The notes: generated from the letters alone by a model not told the origin. 64,000 nucleotides of DNA from Lacihabitans sp. CCS-44 (GCF_024343735.1 NZ_RJUE01000060.1:1-64000); one strand, 5' to 3'; numbered from the stretch's first letter, positions 27,283 through 36,506 are shown. Numbers and translations: made by a program.

Positions 27283-27369
27283 ACCCCCTTCAGCGTCGTG
27301 GCTGATTCCTAATATTCACAATTCCCCGAATTTTATTCGGGGCTATTCATATTTGACCACTTCGTGGTC
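27283..27369. repeat. intergenic palindromes, possible dispersed repeat
   Basis: Two hairpins lie close together in an otherwise empty 230-nt spacer: CCCCGAA-TTTTA-TTCGGGG (27324-27342) and GACCAC-TTC-GTGGTC (27355-27369). They follow a GC-richer stretch (27283-27300). The compact, GC-rich hairpins in an AT-rich spacer look like a REP-type element; no partner transposase is in the window. Confidence 0.5.
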
Positions 27370-27441
27370 TTGTTGAGCTAAATATAAGGCACTAATAATA
27401 AGCAACTTTAGAGCTAAAATAACAGAATTTTCAGTAAATCC

Positions 27442-28290
27442 TCAATACTTACAAGTCCCATTATCTTCTTTTACATAATAGCTTTTGAAGTTTTTGGCTT
27501 TCGGATCCATGCAGCCTTTGAGATTGAGTATTTCTACTTTTCTGAATTCTATCGGATGGCTTTCGCTTTGTAGTGATATGCTTCCTTCCGTCAGCGGCTT
27601 GCCATCTAGCTTAAACATTGGGTCAAAACTTCCCACATTGCCCCCGCCAATTGTTGGCTTTTCATAGCTCATCACCAACTCACCGTTGATATAGTGCCTT
27701 ATTAAAGAATCGCCCAGCACTTCTACCTCTGCCCTCACCCACTGGTCGCCATCATAAGTTTTTGATTTTGAGCTGATACAGTGACGGGTGTCAAATTTTC
27801 CTTCATACACTACATTAGTACCTGGGGTACAAAGGTTACATGTTGTCCTTGGTTTGCCGTCGCTTTTGCCTCCGAGTAGCTGTACTTCTATCGAAATTGG
27901 GAAGTCTTGGTTTTTTGTCATGCTACTGGCCGGCTGACCGTGTACCATGATGCCGGAGTTTCTAAACGCCCAACCTTCACCTTCGTTGGCCTGATTTCCT
28001 ACAAAACGGTATTCGGTGGCTATTTTATAATAAGAGAAATTCTCTTTATAAAACAAATGTCCATAACGTTGGTTAAACTTGTCGTAGCCGTCGTAATTGA
28101 CTACTATCTTTTTGTCTTTTACACTGAATGTGTTGGCAAAGTTATCGTTCAGCTCATAGTTCCTGATTTTTATGTCCCAGCCTTTGAGGTTTTTGCCATT
28201 GAAAAGCTGTCGCCATTCTTTCTTAGGAGCGGTGATTTGGGCAAATCCAATATTTGATAATAAAATAAGTGCAAAAAGTATTTTTTTCAT
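27442..28290 (-). CDS. DUF1080 protein, putative 3-keto-disaccharide hydrolase, secreted
   Basis: 282 residues with a signal peptide (MKKILFALILLSNIGFAQ). The DUF1080 concanavalin-like fold begins at WRQLFNGKNLKGWDIK and includes the conserved EGWAFRNSGIMVHGQ and the ISIEVQLLGG strand. Family members cleave 3-keto-glycosides. The C-terminus adds a short cysteine module GCMDPKAKNF...EDNGTCKY, known from many secreted Bacteroidota proteins as a calcium/surface-type GCxDPxAxN motif. It is divergently arranged with the two genes of the probable oxidising enzyme. Confidence 0.88.
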   Translation of the reverse strand: MKKILFALILLSNIGFAQITAPKKEWRQLFNGKNLKGWDIKIRNYELNDNFANTFSVKDKKIVVNYDGYDKFNQRYGHLFYKENFSYYKIATEYRFVGNQANEGEGWAFRNSGIMVHGQPASSMTKNQDFPISIEVQLLGGKSDGKPRTTCNLCTPGTNVVYEGKFDTRHCISSKSKTYDGDQWVRAEVEVLGDSLIRHYINGELVMSYEKPTIGGGNVGSFDPMFKLDGKPLTEGSISLQSESHPIEFRKVEILNLKGCMDPKAKNFKSYYVKEDNGTCKY

Positions 28291-28324
28291 GAGATTGGCT
28301 GAAAATGAATGGGAAATTTAAACC

Positions 28325-28332
28325 CAAATTTA
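28325..28332 (-). promoter_or_regulatory. candidate promoter of the DUF1080 gene, -7 box
   Basis: On the minus strand TAAATTTG fits TAnnTTTG, 35 nt before the start codon. Confidence 0.4.
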
Positions 28333-28429
28333 GCCGAAAATATAATTATTCAATCATTTAATAAGCATTTTGAAGAAATATTGATAATTTTAAAATTATT
28401 TAGGAATTCAACCAAATTATAGGAAATCT

Positions 28430-28951
28430 ATGAAACGAAGAGAGGTTTTTTCAAATCTCGGATTAGGAGCGTTTGGCGTAATCGCTCTGCCTGCTTGGGC
28501 AAATGGTTGGTCTGGAGCCAACATCAAAAAAGACAATTTAGGTTTGAGTTTAGACCAAAATAGCCTGCTCGAAGATTTAGCCGAAACTATCATTCCAGAA
28601 ACCAATACTCCTGGAGCTAAAACTTTAGAAATTGCCAAGTTTATCAAAACCATAATGGCCGACATCTACTCTCCTGAAGACAGAGAAAGGTTTAAAGTTG
28701 CGATAAGCAAAGTGGAAGATATTTCAAAACTTCTGTATGGTAAAACATACAACGAATGCTCAAAACCGCAAAAAATACACTTGCTACAAGGCCTTGACCT
28801 CAGCTCCGACAAAGACCAAAAGTGGTTTTTCAACACCACCAAAAGGCTGTCGGTGCAGGCTTATACTTCTTCAGAATATTTCCTAACCAACATCGCCAAG
28901 TTTGAGTTTGCCCCAGGCAGATACCTCGGCTGTGTACCCGTAACCCAGTAA
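28430..28951 (+). CDS. gluconate 2-dehydrogenase subunit 3 family protein
   Basis: 173 residues with a twin-arginine-like leader (MKRREVFSNLGLGAFGVIALPA), so it is probably exported folded and carries the GMC partner with it. The body starts with LLEDLAETIIPETNTPGAK, the family signature. Small subunit of the membrane-associated oxidoreductase formed with the next gene, which begins 4 nt later; the two are clearly one transcription unit. Confidence 0.88.
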   Translation: MKRREVFSNLGLGAFGVIALPAWANGWSGANIKKDNLGLSLDQNSLLEDLAETIIPETNTPGAKTLEIAKFIKTIMADIYSPEDRERFKVAISKVEDISKLLYGKTYNECSKPQKIHLLQGLDLSSDKDQKWFFNTTKRLSVQAYTSSEYFLTNIAKFEFAPGRYLGCVPVTQ

Positions 28952-28954
28952 AAA

Positions 28955-30661
28955 ATGTTTGTACCAGATAAAAAGAAAAGAACTTTTGACGCCATAGTAG
29001 TTGGCTCAGGAATAAGTGGCGGCTGGTCTGCCAAAGAATTGTGCGAAAAGGGCCTAAAAACCTTGGTGCTAGAGCGTGGCCGCGATGTCAAACACATTGT
29101 GGATTATCCGACCACCATGACCCAGCCGTGGGAGTTTGAGCACCGTGGCCAGCTGAACCACGACTTCAAGAAAGAGAACCCGATCATCAGCAAATGTTAT
29201 GCTTTTTATGAAGGCACCACGCAGTTTTTTGTGAAAGACAAGGAGCATCCTTATGTGCAAGAAAAGCCCTTCGACTGGATACGAGGCTACCAAGTAGGCG
29301 GAAAGTCGCTGCTATGGGCCCGCCAAACGCAACGCTGGAGCAAGTACGATTTTGAGGGCCCAGGCAGAGATGGCTATGCAGTAGAGTGGCCGATAAGCTA
29401 TGACGATATGGCTCCGTGGTATAGCTACGTAGAGAAATTCGCGGGTATATCGGGCAACAAAGACGGCCTTGAAATCCTGCCCGACGGGGAGTTTTTGCCT
29501 CCACATGAAATGAACTGTGTAGAGGATTATTTCAGCCAAAAAGTAGCTCAAAAATACGGAAAAGACCGCCATGTAATTATGGGTCGTGCGGCCCACCTGA
29601 CCAAGCCAAATCAGATACACTTTGACCAAGGCCGTGCACAATGTCAAAACCGAACCATCTGCGAGCGTGGCTGTCCTTACGGCGGATATTTCAGTAGTAA
29701 TGCTTCCACTATTCCGTGGGCCATGAAGACGGGTAAAATGACCTTGAAGCCCGACAGTGTGGTGCATTCGATCATTTATGACGACAAGCTCAGCAAAGCT
29801 ACTGGTGTAAGAGTGATAGACGCCAACACCAAAGAAATGACTGAGTATTATGCCAAGATAATATTTGTAAATGCGGCGGCTATCAATACCAACCTGATAT
29901 TGCTGAACTCCACCTCGGCACGTTTCCCAAACGGCCTGGGCAACGACTCGGGCGTGTTGGGCAAATACGTGGCGTTTCATAATTACAGAGCCAGAGTATC
30001 CGGCGAATATGAAGGATTTTTGGACAAAACCACCGAAGGGAAACGCCCGAATAGCCCGTATATACCGAGGTTTAGAAACGTACTGAAACAAGAAACTGAC
30101 TTTTTGAGAGGCTATGCAGCGGGTTTTGGAGCCAACCGTATGTCGTGGAACAAAAGCGAAGGCTTGGGCGAAACGCTGAAGGACAATTTGGCCAAGAGAG
30201 AATATGGCAACTGGAGCGTAGGCTCGCACATGATGGGCGAAACCATACCGAAAGAAAGCAATTTTGTGGCTTTGGACAAAAACCTCAAAGACCCATTCGG
30301 AATGCCACAATTGAGAATATCGGTAGACTACGACGAAAACGACGAAAAAATGGTGAAAGACTACATAGACCAGATGACGGAGATGTTTACAATGGCGGGC
30401 TTTACGAACATCAAAGCCAACGACAGCAAACAGCCTGCTGGCCTTGACATACATGAAATGGGCGGTGTAAGAATGGGCAAAGACCCTAAAACCTCGATGC
30501 TGAATGGCTTCAACCAGCTACACGCCTGCAAAAACGTTTTTGTGACCGACGGAGCCTGCATGACCTCCACCTCTACCCAAAACCCATCACTGACCTACAT
30601 GGCGTTCTCTGCCAGAGCGGTTGATTATGCGGTGAAAGAGATGCGGAAGGGGAATTTGTAG
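28955..30661 (+). CDS. GMC-family FAD oxidoreductase, large subunit
   Basis: 568 residues without a signal peptide, as expected if exported with its Tat partner. The FAD-binding VVGSGISGGWSAKEL is at the N-terminus; the C-terminal GMC_oxred_C has DIHEMGGVRMG, then NVFVTDGACMTSTSTQNPSLTYMA with the catalytic His-Asn/His area. Four cysteines around CQNRTICERGCPYGG may bind an iron-sulfur or structural site. Together with subunit 3 and the divergent DUF1080 gene this fits oxidation of a sugar at C3 to a 3-keto-glycoside. GC content is visibly higher than in the following block. Confidence 0.9.
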   Translation: MFVPDKKKRTFDAIVVGSGISGGWSAKELCEKGLKTLVLERGRDVKHIVDYPTTMTQPWEFEHRGQLNHDFKKENPIISKCYAFYEGTTQFFVKDKEHPYVQEKPFDWIRGYQVGGKSLLWARQTQRWSKYDFEGPGRDGYAVEWPISYDDMAPWYSYVEKFAGISGNKDGLEILPDGEFLPPHEMNCVEDYFSQKVAQKYGKDRHVIMGRAAHLTKPNQIHFDQGRAQCQNRTICERGCPYGGYFSSNASTIPWAMKTGKMTLKPDSVVHSIIYDDKLSKATGVRVIDANTKEMTEYYAKIIFVNAAAINTNLILLNSTSARFPNGLGNDSGVLGKYVAFHNYRARVSGEYEGFLDKTTEGKRPNSPYIPRFRNVLKQETDFLRGYAAGFGANRMSWNKSEGLGETLKDNLAKREYGNWSVGSHMMGETIPKESNFVALDKNLKDPFGMPQLRISVDYDENDEKMVKDYIDQMTEMFTMAGFTNIKANDSKQPAGLDIHEMGGVRMGKDPKTSMLNGFNQLHACKNVFVTDGACMTSTSTQNPSLTYMAFSARAVDYAVKEMRKGNL

Positions 30662-30672
30662 GTTTTAAAAAT

Positions 30673-30706
30673 TATCAGCAGAGTTTCCTTTGGAACTCTG
30701 CTGATA
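30673..30706 (+). terminator. strong hairpin after the GMC gene
   Basis: A 15-bp stem with one bulged T (30673-30688 with 30692-30706; TATCAGCAGAGTT paired with AACTCTGCTGATA) and a 3-nt loop, 12 nt after the stop codon. No T-run follows, so it may act as a transcript-stabilising hairpin or a weak terminator. Confidence 0.6.
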
Positions 30707-30747
30707 TATATTCTCCAAATACTTGACCACCCAATTATCCATTCAAT

Positions 30748-31866
30748 ATGAAAATCTTTACCTCCGCTATTCTCCTATCATTTGTTCTCAATTATGTTAA
30801 CGCTCAACAAGTCTTTCAAATAAAATTAAAGAATTGCGGAGCCTATGATCTTCAAAAAACAGAATTCACCTTCAATCATTTCGATGAAAAATTAAGGACT
30901 TTGCCGAAGAATATGACAGGCAGTAAATTATTAGAGTTTCAATTTAAAGACTCATTTATCGATTTAGAAATTGAAAAAACACTAACAGATTCCACTTCGT
31001 TATACAAAAGATTTATTGTAGAGAGAAAAAAAGACCCAAATTTAGAGTTAAGTTGTATTAATGGGGATTTTGTGCCGTCCAACAATTTTATTGACTTTGA
31101 AGATTTCGCAAAAAAGATATCGGAGTTCAGTTTAGCAGAATGGAAAAATTTAGATAAGGAATATTTGTCTTTTAGAAACCATTCTAATTTGAGTTATGAT
31201 TCCATAGTTGCATTCCAAAACAAAATTAAGTTTGCAAAAAATATATGGTATATCAAGCAATTGGTTTTTATACGACAACACCCTGACAAACTAGAGTCCC
31301 TAGTGTTTTTGAATAGGATGGTAGAAAGATTGATTTATGTTGAAAGCACTGACTTCTTACTAACTTTTGAAACATTGAATAAAGACTTAAAAAATACTTT
31401 GCTAGGTCAAAAACTATTCTCTGAAATTGAGATAAAATCCCTAAAATTCAAAAACTTACCTGAAATTGGGAAGAAAAATAATATTAAATTGATTACTAAT
31501 GATTTAGCAGGAAAAAGGTTTGATTTAAACGACTTTATTGGAAAAAAAACCTTACTTGTTTTTTGGGCTACTTGGTGTGGGCCGTGCGTTTATGAAATAC
31601 CATTTTTAAAGAAAATACATGAAAAATATCCTGAAATAAACTTAGTGAGTTTGTCAGAAGATAAAGATTTGGATAAACTTAACGCTTTTATTAAAACGAA
31701 TAAAATGGATTGGACACAATTAAGAATAGATCGAAATGTCAAACACGATTTTAATGTTGATGCTATCCCGGTTTCGATCCTAATAGATGAGCACGGTGTT
31801 TTTAAAAATATCCATATTGGTGGAATGAATTACCAAGATTATGAGAAATTCATCATTCTAAAATAG
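30748..31866 (+). CDS. TlpA-like thioredoxin-fold protein, secreted
   Basis: 372 residues with a signal peptide (MKIFTSAILLSFVLNYVNAQ), a poorly conserved N-terminal region of about 230 residues, and a C-terminal TlpA/ResA-like thioredoxin domain with the redox pair C277-G-P-C280 (FWATWCGPCVYEIPFL) and the cis-Pro loop AIPVSILID. A periplasmic thiol-disulfide role is likely. The gene is very AT-rich, as are the following ones, and begins an accessory block. Confidence 0.87.
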   Translation: MKIFTSAILLSFVLNYVNAQQVFQIKLKNCGAYDLQKTEFTFNHFDEKLRTLPKNMTGSKLLEFQFKDSFIDLEIEKTLTDSTSLYKRFIVERKKDPNLELSCINGDFVPSNNFIDFEDFAKKISEFSLAEWKNLDKEYLSFRNHSNLSYDSIVAFQNKIKFAKNIWYIKQLVFIRQHPDKLESLVFLNRMVERLIYVESTDFLLTFETLNKDLKNTLLGQKLFSEIEIKSLKFKNLPEIGKKNNIKLITNDLAGKRFDLNDFIGKKTLLVFWATWCGPCVYEIPFLKKIHEKYPEINLVSLSEDKDLDKLNAFIKTNKMDWTQLRIDRNVKHDFNVDAIPVSILIDEHGVFKNIHIGGMNYQDYEKFIILK

Positions 31867-32008
31867 AATCTAGTAGTTATGTAATACTGTAGTAACGATA
31901 TTTCCTGATTACAGATGTATTACGGATTTTACCCAAAGAATTCATTTAAGTCTTTTAACTTCAAATAGAAACCCATTAGAGACTCCAAAAAACAAAAAAT
32001 ATATCTTC

Positions 32009-32513
32009 TGAAAGTTGTGGCTAAAGCCCAATTTGACTTCTTAAATTCTCAACCCCAGCTAAAGCAAGAGGCAATTCATTATCAAGCTTTGAGACAATGT
32101 TTTCATTTGCCACAGGCTTTAGCCTGTGGATGCTGATAGAGACATTCCTTTTTGACTTTAGTCGAAATATTAAGGCTGGTAAGTTTTGGCTAAATCCCAA
32201 TTTATATTCTTAAATTCTCAACCTCCAGCTAAAGCAGGAGGCAATTCATTATCAAGCTTTGAGACAATGTTTTCAATTGCCACTGGCTTTAGCCTATGGA
32301 TGATAAAAGAGATTCCTTTATGACTTTATTCGAAATTTTGAAGCAGGTAAGTTTTGGCTAAAGCCCAATTTGTCTTCTTAAATACTCAACCTCCAGCTAA
32401 AGCAGGAGGCAATTCATTATCAAGCTTTGATACAATGTTTTCAATTGCCACTGGCTTTAGCCTGTGGACAATGAAGGAGAAATTCCTTTTTGACTTTAGT
32501 CGAAACTTTTGTT
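32009..32513 (+). repeat. three tandem copies of a 168-bp repeat
   Basis: Units begin at 32009, 32178 and 32346 (169 and 168 bp apart), and the third ends near 32513. Each unit contains GGCTAAAGCC-like sequence near its start and GGCTTTAGCC about 110 bp later, its reverse complement, so a unit can fold on itself; inside are a CCTCC/GGAGG hairpin and a GGCAATT/AATTGCC pair. The second and third units are nearly identical; the first is more diverged. The region 31867-32802 otherwise holds no gene; the only open frame there (32354-32569) lies in the repeats. Confidence 0.9.
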
Positions 32514-32802
32514 ATAATTATGCTTTGATATCTCTTCAAACCAAATACTTATGCGATTCAATCACCTGATGATGGAGGTCTATTCATAATCTGAAGTCAA
32601 ATAAGAGCAATTTGTTTGAGTAGTGCCAATTTTAGAATTTAAAACATTTCTTTCAAAAAAAATTCCAAATTGAATATTGGAGAAACCTATTGGCATACTT
32701 TTTGAAAAATGATTTAAAATTTATTGTAATTGGAGAATCCTAATGGAGACTCTCACGAATTACTCTCGTCAAATATTGTACACATAATTTAAATTTTTCA
32801 GA

Positions 32803-33627
32803 ATGAAAACCACTCAACTATTAAAGTATATCGGATGTGCTTTAAGTCTTATTCTTGTCATTTCTTGCCAAAGTATCGAAAACAAACTTTCTAAATCTTG
32901 GACTCCAATTGAATTACCTGACGATATATTTTATTCAGGAAGAATGGATATTATTAATCTAACTGGAGATCAGCTGAATAAGATGATGACTCCAATCAGT
33001 TTTTTAGATTTCCATTCCAACGGGAACTATTCCTCCTATTTCTATAAATACAACCACGGAACTTGGGAAAAAAAGGACGACTATCTATTACTAAAGCAAA
33101 ATACTGGCAAGATTGATACAATTCTATTTAAAAGTTTAAGTAACGATACATTGACACTAGGTTTTAAAGAGGAGGACTCCTATAAATATTTTAAGTTTGT
33201 TGGTTTTGAAAATTCAAAAGATCCAAAAGAGAACCCCTTTTTAATAGAAAATAATAAATGGAGAATTCAGGCAACAAAAAACGAGAATAATGATCAAATC
33301 AAAAGTCGAATTTTAAATCATTTAACTTATTATAAGCTATATTTTCAATTAGCTGTAGATAAGAAAATCTTTAAGATTGATGCCAAAACATTACCCAGCC
33401 CCATAGAAATAACACAATATGGTGTTCGTCCAAATCCTGAATCTTCTTTTAACAATTGGAGATTTTATTTTCACTCAGAAGTAAACTTCAATGCTTCTAA
33501 AGTATTGATAGAAAAGCATTTAAATTCCACTACCTATCCTATTGGAAATGGATCTGGTGATAAACAATTGTTTGACTTGTTTTCAAGACTTGAAGAAGGA
33601 TTTAGAAATGATTCATCAAAACTATAA
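32803..33627 (+). CDS. lipoprotein of unknown function
   Basis: Not recognised. 274 residues with a lipoprotein signal peptide: lipobox LVISC with Cys22. The mature protein contains alternating short strands (SNGNYSSYFYKYNHGTWEKKDDYLLLKQ resembles the lipocalin-like fold pattern of small Bacteroidota lipoproteins), then a helical region and a C-terminal domain with TQYGVRPNPESSFNNWRFYFHSE. It stands alone between the two groups of 168-bp-type repeats and is AT-rich. Confidence 0.72.
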   Translation: MKTTQLLKYIGCALSLILVISCQSIENKLSKSWTPIELPDDIFYSGRMDIINLTGDQLNKMMTPISFLDFHSNGNYSSYFYKYNHGTWEKKDDYLLLKQNTGKIDTILFKSLSNDTLTLGFKEEDSYKYFKFVGFENSKDPKENPFLIENNKWRIQATKNENNDQIKSRILNHLTYYKLYFQLAVDKKIFKIDAKTLPSPIEITQYGVRPNPESSFNNWRFYFHSEVNFNASKVLIEKHLNSTTYPIGNGSGDKQLFDLFSRLEEGFRNDSSKL

Positions 33628-33786
33628 TTTGGGAGTTTAGCTCTGAAGGGTATTTTTCAGAAACTTGATGTGGTAGGAATTTTCTTTAGCATGCGTGTAC
33701 TAAGGGTTTCGCACAAAGACGTTTTGTAAGCTTTAAAAACTTAAGTATAGACCCTAAAAAAACTTAAAAAACACAAATGTATCTGC

Positions 33787-33962
33787 CGAAATGTTTTAGC
33801 TAAAGCCTAATTTGTCTTCTTAATCAATTGTCATTTTTCAAGTTAAAGGTCTCAATTCCTATTGGCTTTAGCCTGTGGATGATAAAAGTAATTCCTTTTT
33901 GACTTTAGTCGAAATGTTGAAGCTTTTGTGTTTTGGCTAAAGCCCAGTTGGTTTTTTTAATT
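33787..33962 (+). repeat. degenerate copies of the 168-bp repeat
   Basis: One worn full-length copy (about 33787-33930), in which the CCTCC/GGAGG hairpin is lost but the GGCTAAAGCC- and GGCTTTAGCC-type ends and GACTTTAGTCGAAA are kept, then the first 30-odd bases of a second copy (to about 33962). Sequence before the copy (AAAACACAAATGTATCTGCCG-like) also resembles that before the first unit at 32009, so the true element may start further upstream. The 588-nt spacer 33628-34215 shows nothing else. Confidence 0.75.
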
Positions 33963-34215
33963 ATTAGGCCTTGTGCTAAAATCTTACTGTGCTTAATCGT
34001 CAGACTAAATACTTAGCGATTGTTCATCTTACCGATTCGAGGATTTACGGCACACATAAGTTCTCGCTGTAAGGAAATGAGGGCCGATGGAAATGACCAC
34101 ACTTTAAAATTTTAGTATTTCGCTTCAAATAAATAGGCCCATAATAAAAGATGGTTCTGATAATCGCAGTTCAAATGTTCCTGCTTTTTTCATTGGAATA
34201 TACTTTTTAAATTGC

Positions 34216-34653
34216 ATGAAATTCAGCTATTCCCTTATGCCACTTATATTCAAAAATGACATCAAATACATACTCCGCTCCATTACTTGGGTTTTAGTAC
34301 TATTAGTAATAACAATTCTCAAAGCCAAGTCAAATACAGACCTTACATTTTTAGTTTTTTATGTAATCATTATCTTAGTTGCCTGTTTTAACGTGTTCAA
34401 TATTATTTATTTTCCATTTGCAAAAATTGATGGTGAGGCCTTAATTCTATACAAATACTTTTTTTGGACAAAAACTATAAAGTTAAAAGACATTAATTAT
34501 GTTGAAATTGAAGGAAACGAAATTTTCGTTAAAACAGAATACACGAAGTTTGTTATTGAGACCAACACATTAAATCCAGAAGAACGGCGAAGGTTTAGGG
34601 AGTACTTTAAAAGTGAAACAGGTTTTGAAACGAAAGTGTTTTTTGAAAATTAG
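34216..34653 (+). CDS. small membrane protein with PH-like C-terminus
   Basis: 145 residues. Two transmembrane segments (about 22-38 and 47-65) are followed by a soluble domain of about 75 residues that looks like a bacterial PH-like (YdjM/DUF-type) fold: KTIKLKDINYVEIEGNEIFVKTEYTKFVIETN. Family assignment is tentative and the function unknown. It is AT-rich and lies just before the GH43-like gene. Confidence 0.6.
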   Translation: MKFSYSLMPLIFKNDIKYILRSITWVLVLLVITILKAKSNTDLTFLVFYVIIILVACFNVFNIIYFPFAKIDGEALILYKYFFWTKTIKLKDINYVEIEGNEIFVKTEYTKFVIETNTLNPEERRRFREYFKSETGFETKVFFEN

Positions 34654-34677
34654 AAACTATCCTAAAGATTTGACTCA

Positions 34678-35604
34678 ATGTTAAAAATTTTAAAAGTTAT
34701 AGCCATTTGTTTTTTGTTTTCTCAAAATACCGTTGCCCAAAATCACTACATTTTTACCTATTTCATCGGAAATGGCGAAGATGGTTTGCATTTGGCACAT
34801 AGTACGAACGGGCTAAAATGGGAAGCTGTGGGCAACGGCAAATCTTTTCTTAAACCTGAAACCGGCAAAGACAAACTCATGCGTGACCCATGCGTAATCA
34901 AGGGTCCAGACGGCAAATTCCACATGGTTTGGACGAGCGGCTGGAATGACCAAATAATTGCGTATGCCAATACGGAAGATTTTGTAAATTGGTCGCCACA
35001 GATAGCGATTCCTGTGATGATACACGAACCAACAGCCAAAAACTCATGGGCTCCTGAGGTTTTTTATGACAAAAAACGAAAACAATATTTGATATTTTGG
35101 GCCACCACCATTCCCGGGAGGCATTCTGACATTGCAGATTCTGAAAAAGAAAAAGGGCTCAATCACCGTATGTATTATACCAAAACCAAAGATTTTAAGA
35201 CATTTAGTGCGACCAAAATGTTCTTTAATCCCGATTTCAGCGTGATAGACGCCACATTGATTAAGCACAAAAGGAAATTTTGGATGGTGCTGAAAAACGA
35301 AAACCCAAATCCGCCAGAGAAGAACCTGAGGCTCAGCACCTGCAAAAATGCCGAAGGGCCTTATGAGACCAAAGTCTCAGAAAAAATCACGGGTGATTAT
35401 TGGGCAGAGGGGCCTACAACTTTGAAAATTGGGGAATATATTTATGTATATTTTGATAAATATCGTGACCATAAATACGGCTGCGTTCGCTCCAAAGACA
35501 TGAAGACTTGGGAGGACGTTTCAGACCAAGTGGTTTTTCCGAAGGGGATACGACATGGAACGGCCTTGGAAGTAAACGAAAAAATCATAAACGCTTTAAA
35601 ATAG
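34678..35604 (+). CDS. secreted GH43-like glycoside hydrolase
   Basis: 308 residues with a signal peptide (MLKILKVIAICFLFSQNTVAQ). Five-bladed beta-propeller repeats are visible: HLAHSTNGLKWEAVG, MRDPCVIKGPDGKFHMVWTSGW, SWAPEVFYDKKRKQYLIFWATT, VIDATLIKHKRKFWMVLKNE, DYWAEGPTTLKIGEYIYVYFDKY. The acidic residues at these blade starts fit the catalytic set of clan GH-F (for example D in RDP, the Asp of VIDATL and the Glu of WAEGPT). Arabinan or xylan side-chain substrates are typical, not proven here. It starts 24 nt after the PH-like gene. Confidence 0.85.
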   Translation: MLKILKVIAICFLFSQNTVAQNHYIFTYFIGNGEDGLHLAHSTNGLKWEAVGNGKSFLKPETGKDKLMRDPCVIKGPDGKFHMVWTSGWNDQIIAYANTEDFVNWSPQIAIPVMIHEPTAKNSWAPEVFYDKKRKQYLIFWATTIPGRHSDIADSEKEKGLNHRMYYTKTKDFKTFSATKMFFNPDFSVIDATLIKHKRKFWMVLKNENPNPPEKNLRLSTCKNAEGPYETKVSEKITGDYWAEGPTTLKIGEYIYVYFDKYRDHKYGCVRSKDMKTWEDVSDQVVFPKGIRHGTALEVNEKIINALK

Positions 35605-35610
35605 AAATCA

Positions 35611-36273
35611 ATGGGAATCTCGAACGAACTGTTGGCTTTTTTAAAAGACCTGAAAGCCAATAACAACAAAGAATGGTTTACGGCCAACAAAGGCAGATAC
35701 GAAATTGCCAAAGCTGAATTTGAAACTTTCATAACAGAACTTTTTGCTCAAATAGCCATCTTCGACCCAAGTATTGGTCACCTAAAAGCCAAAGAATGCA
35801 TTTTTAGAATTTACAGAGATGTAAGATTCTCTAAAGACAAATCTCCGTACAAGTCGCATTTTGGAGCACATATTTCTATTGCCCCGAAAAAATCAGAAAT
35901 TCACACTCGCTCTGGCTATTACATACACATTGAGCCAGGCGACAGCATGTTGGCGGGCGGTGCGTATTTGCCACAAGGAGACTGGCTCAAAGGCATCAGA
36001 CAAGAAATCGATTACAACGGTGCCGATTTGGTGAAAATTCTTGAAAATCCAGACTTCAAAAAAACATTTGGGGAAATAGAAGGTGATAAATTGGCCCGAA
36101 TGCCGAAAGGATATCCAGAAGATCACCAGTTCATTGAGCTTCTGAAAATGAAGAGTTTTCTGGCAACCCACAAAGTTTCAGACACAGAACTCGCTAAACC
36201 AAATTTTGTAGAAACCGCTGCTAAAGTCTTCGAAACATTAAAGCCTCTAGGTGATTTTTTGAATAGAAGCTAA
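35611..36273 (+). CDS. DUF2461 protein
   Basis: 220 residues matching DUF2461/TIGR02453: NNNKEWFTANKGRYEIAKAEF at the N-terminus, the conserved FRIYRDVRFSKDKSPYKSHFG, and IHIEPGDSMLAGGAYLPQ. The family is widespread and uncharacterised. It follows the GH43-like gene after 6 nt and is probably co-transcribed, without an obvious functional link. Confidence 0.9.
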   Translation: MGISNELLAFLKDLKANNNKEWFTANKGRYEIAKAEFETFITELFAQIAIFDPSIGHLKAKECIFRIYRDVRFSKDKSPYKSHFGAHISIAPKKSEIHTRSGYYIHIEPGDSMLAGGAYLPQGDWLKGIRQEIDYNGADLVKILENPDFKKTFGEIEGDKLARMPKGYPEDHQFIELLKMKSFLATHKVSDTELAKPNFVETAAKVFETLKPLGDFLNRS

Positions 36274-36506
36274 AATATGTAACTACATATAATGTAATTG
36301 AAAATATTCTACTTTCTTTGAACTTTAATAATCTTAAAGGCATTTTATAGATGAAAGTGTATCGAGCAATATTCTGTATATCAACAGATTCAGCTCTTAG
36401 GTTTTACACTTTTCTGAATATTTTTTAAAGTCTAAACGAAATTTAAAAGATTCTGAAAAATAAATCTTAGTGTCTTTCCGACCTAACGGTATAATTAATA
36501 TTCAAA

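Noticed and set aside
27281-27300. tRNA-like GTTCGA segment
   Set aside because: No acceptor or anticodon stems can be formed around it.
29312-30454. 380-residue antisense frame over the GMC gene
   Set aside because: Shadow of a GC-richer coding frame; the sense frame has full FAD-binding and C-terminal motifs.
32354-32569. 71-residue open frame in the tandem repeats
   Set aside because: It spans the repeat unit and its flank, has no homologous look, and is explained by repeat composition.
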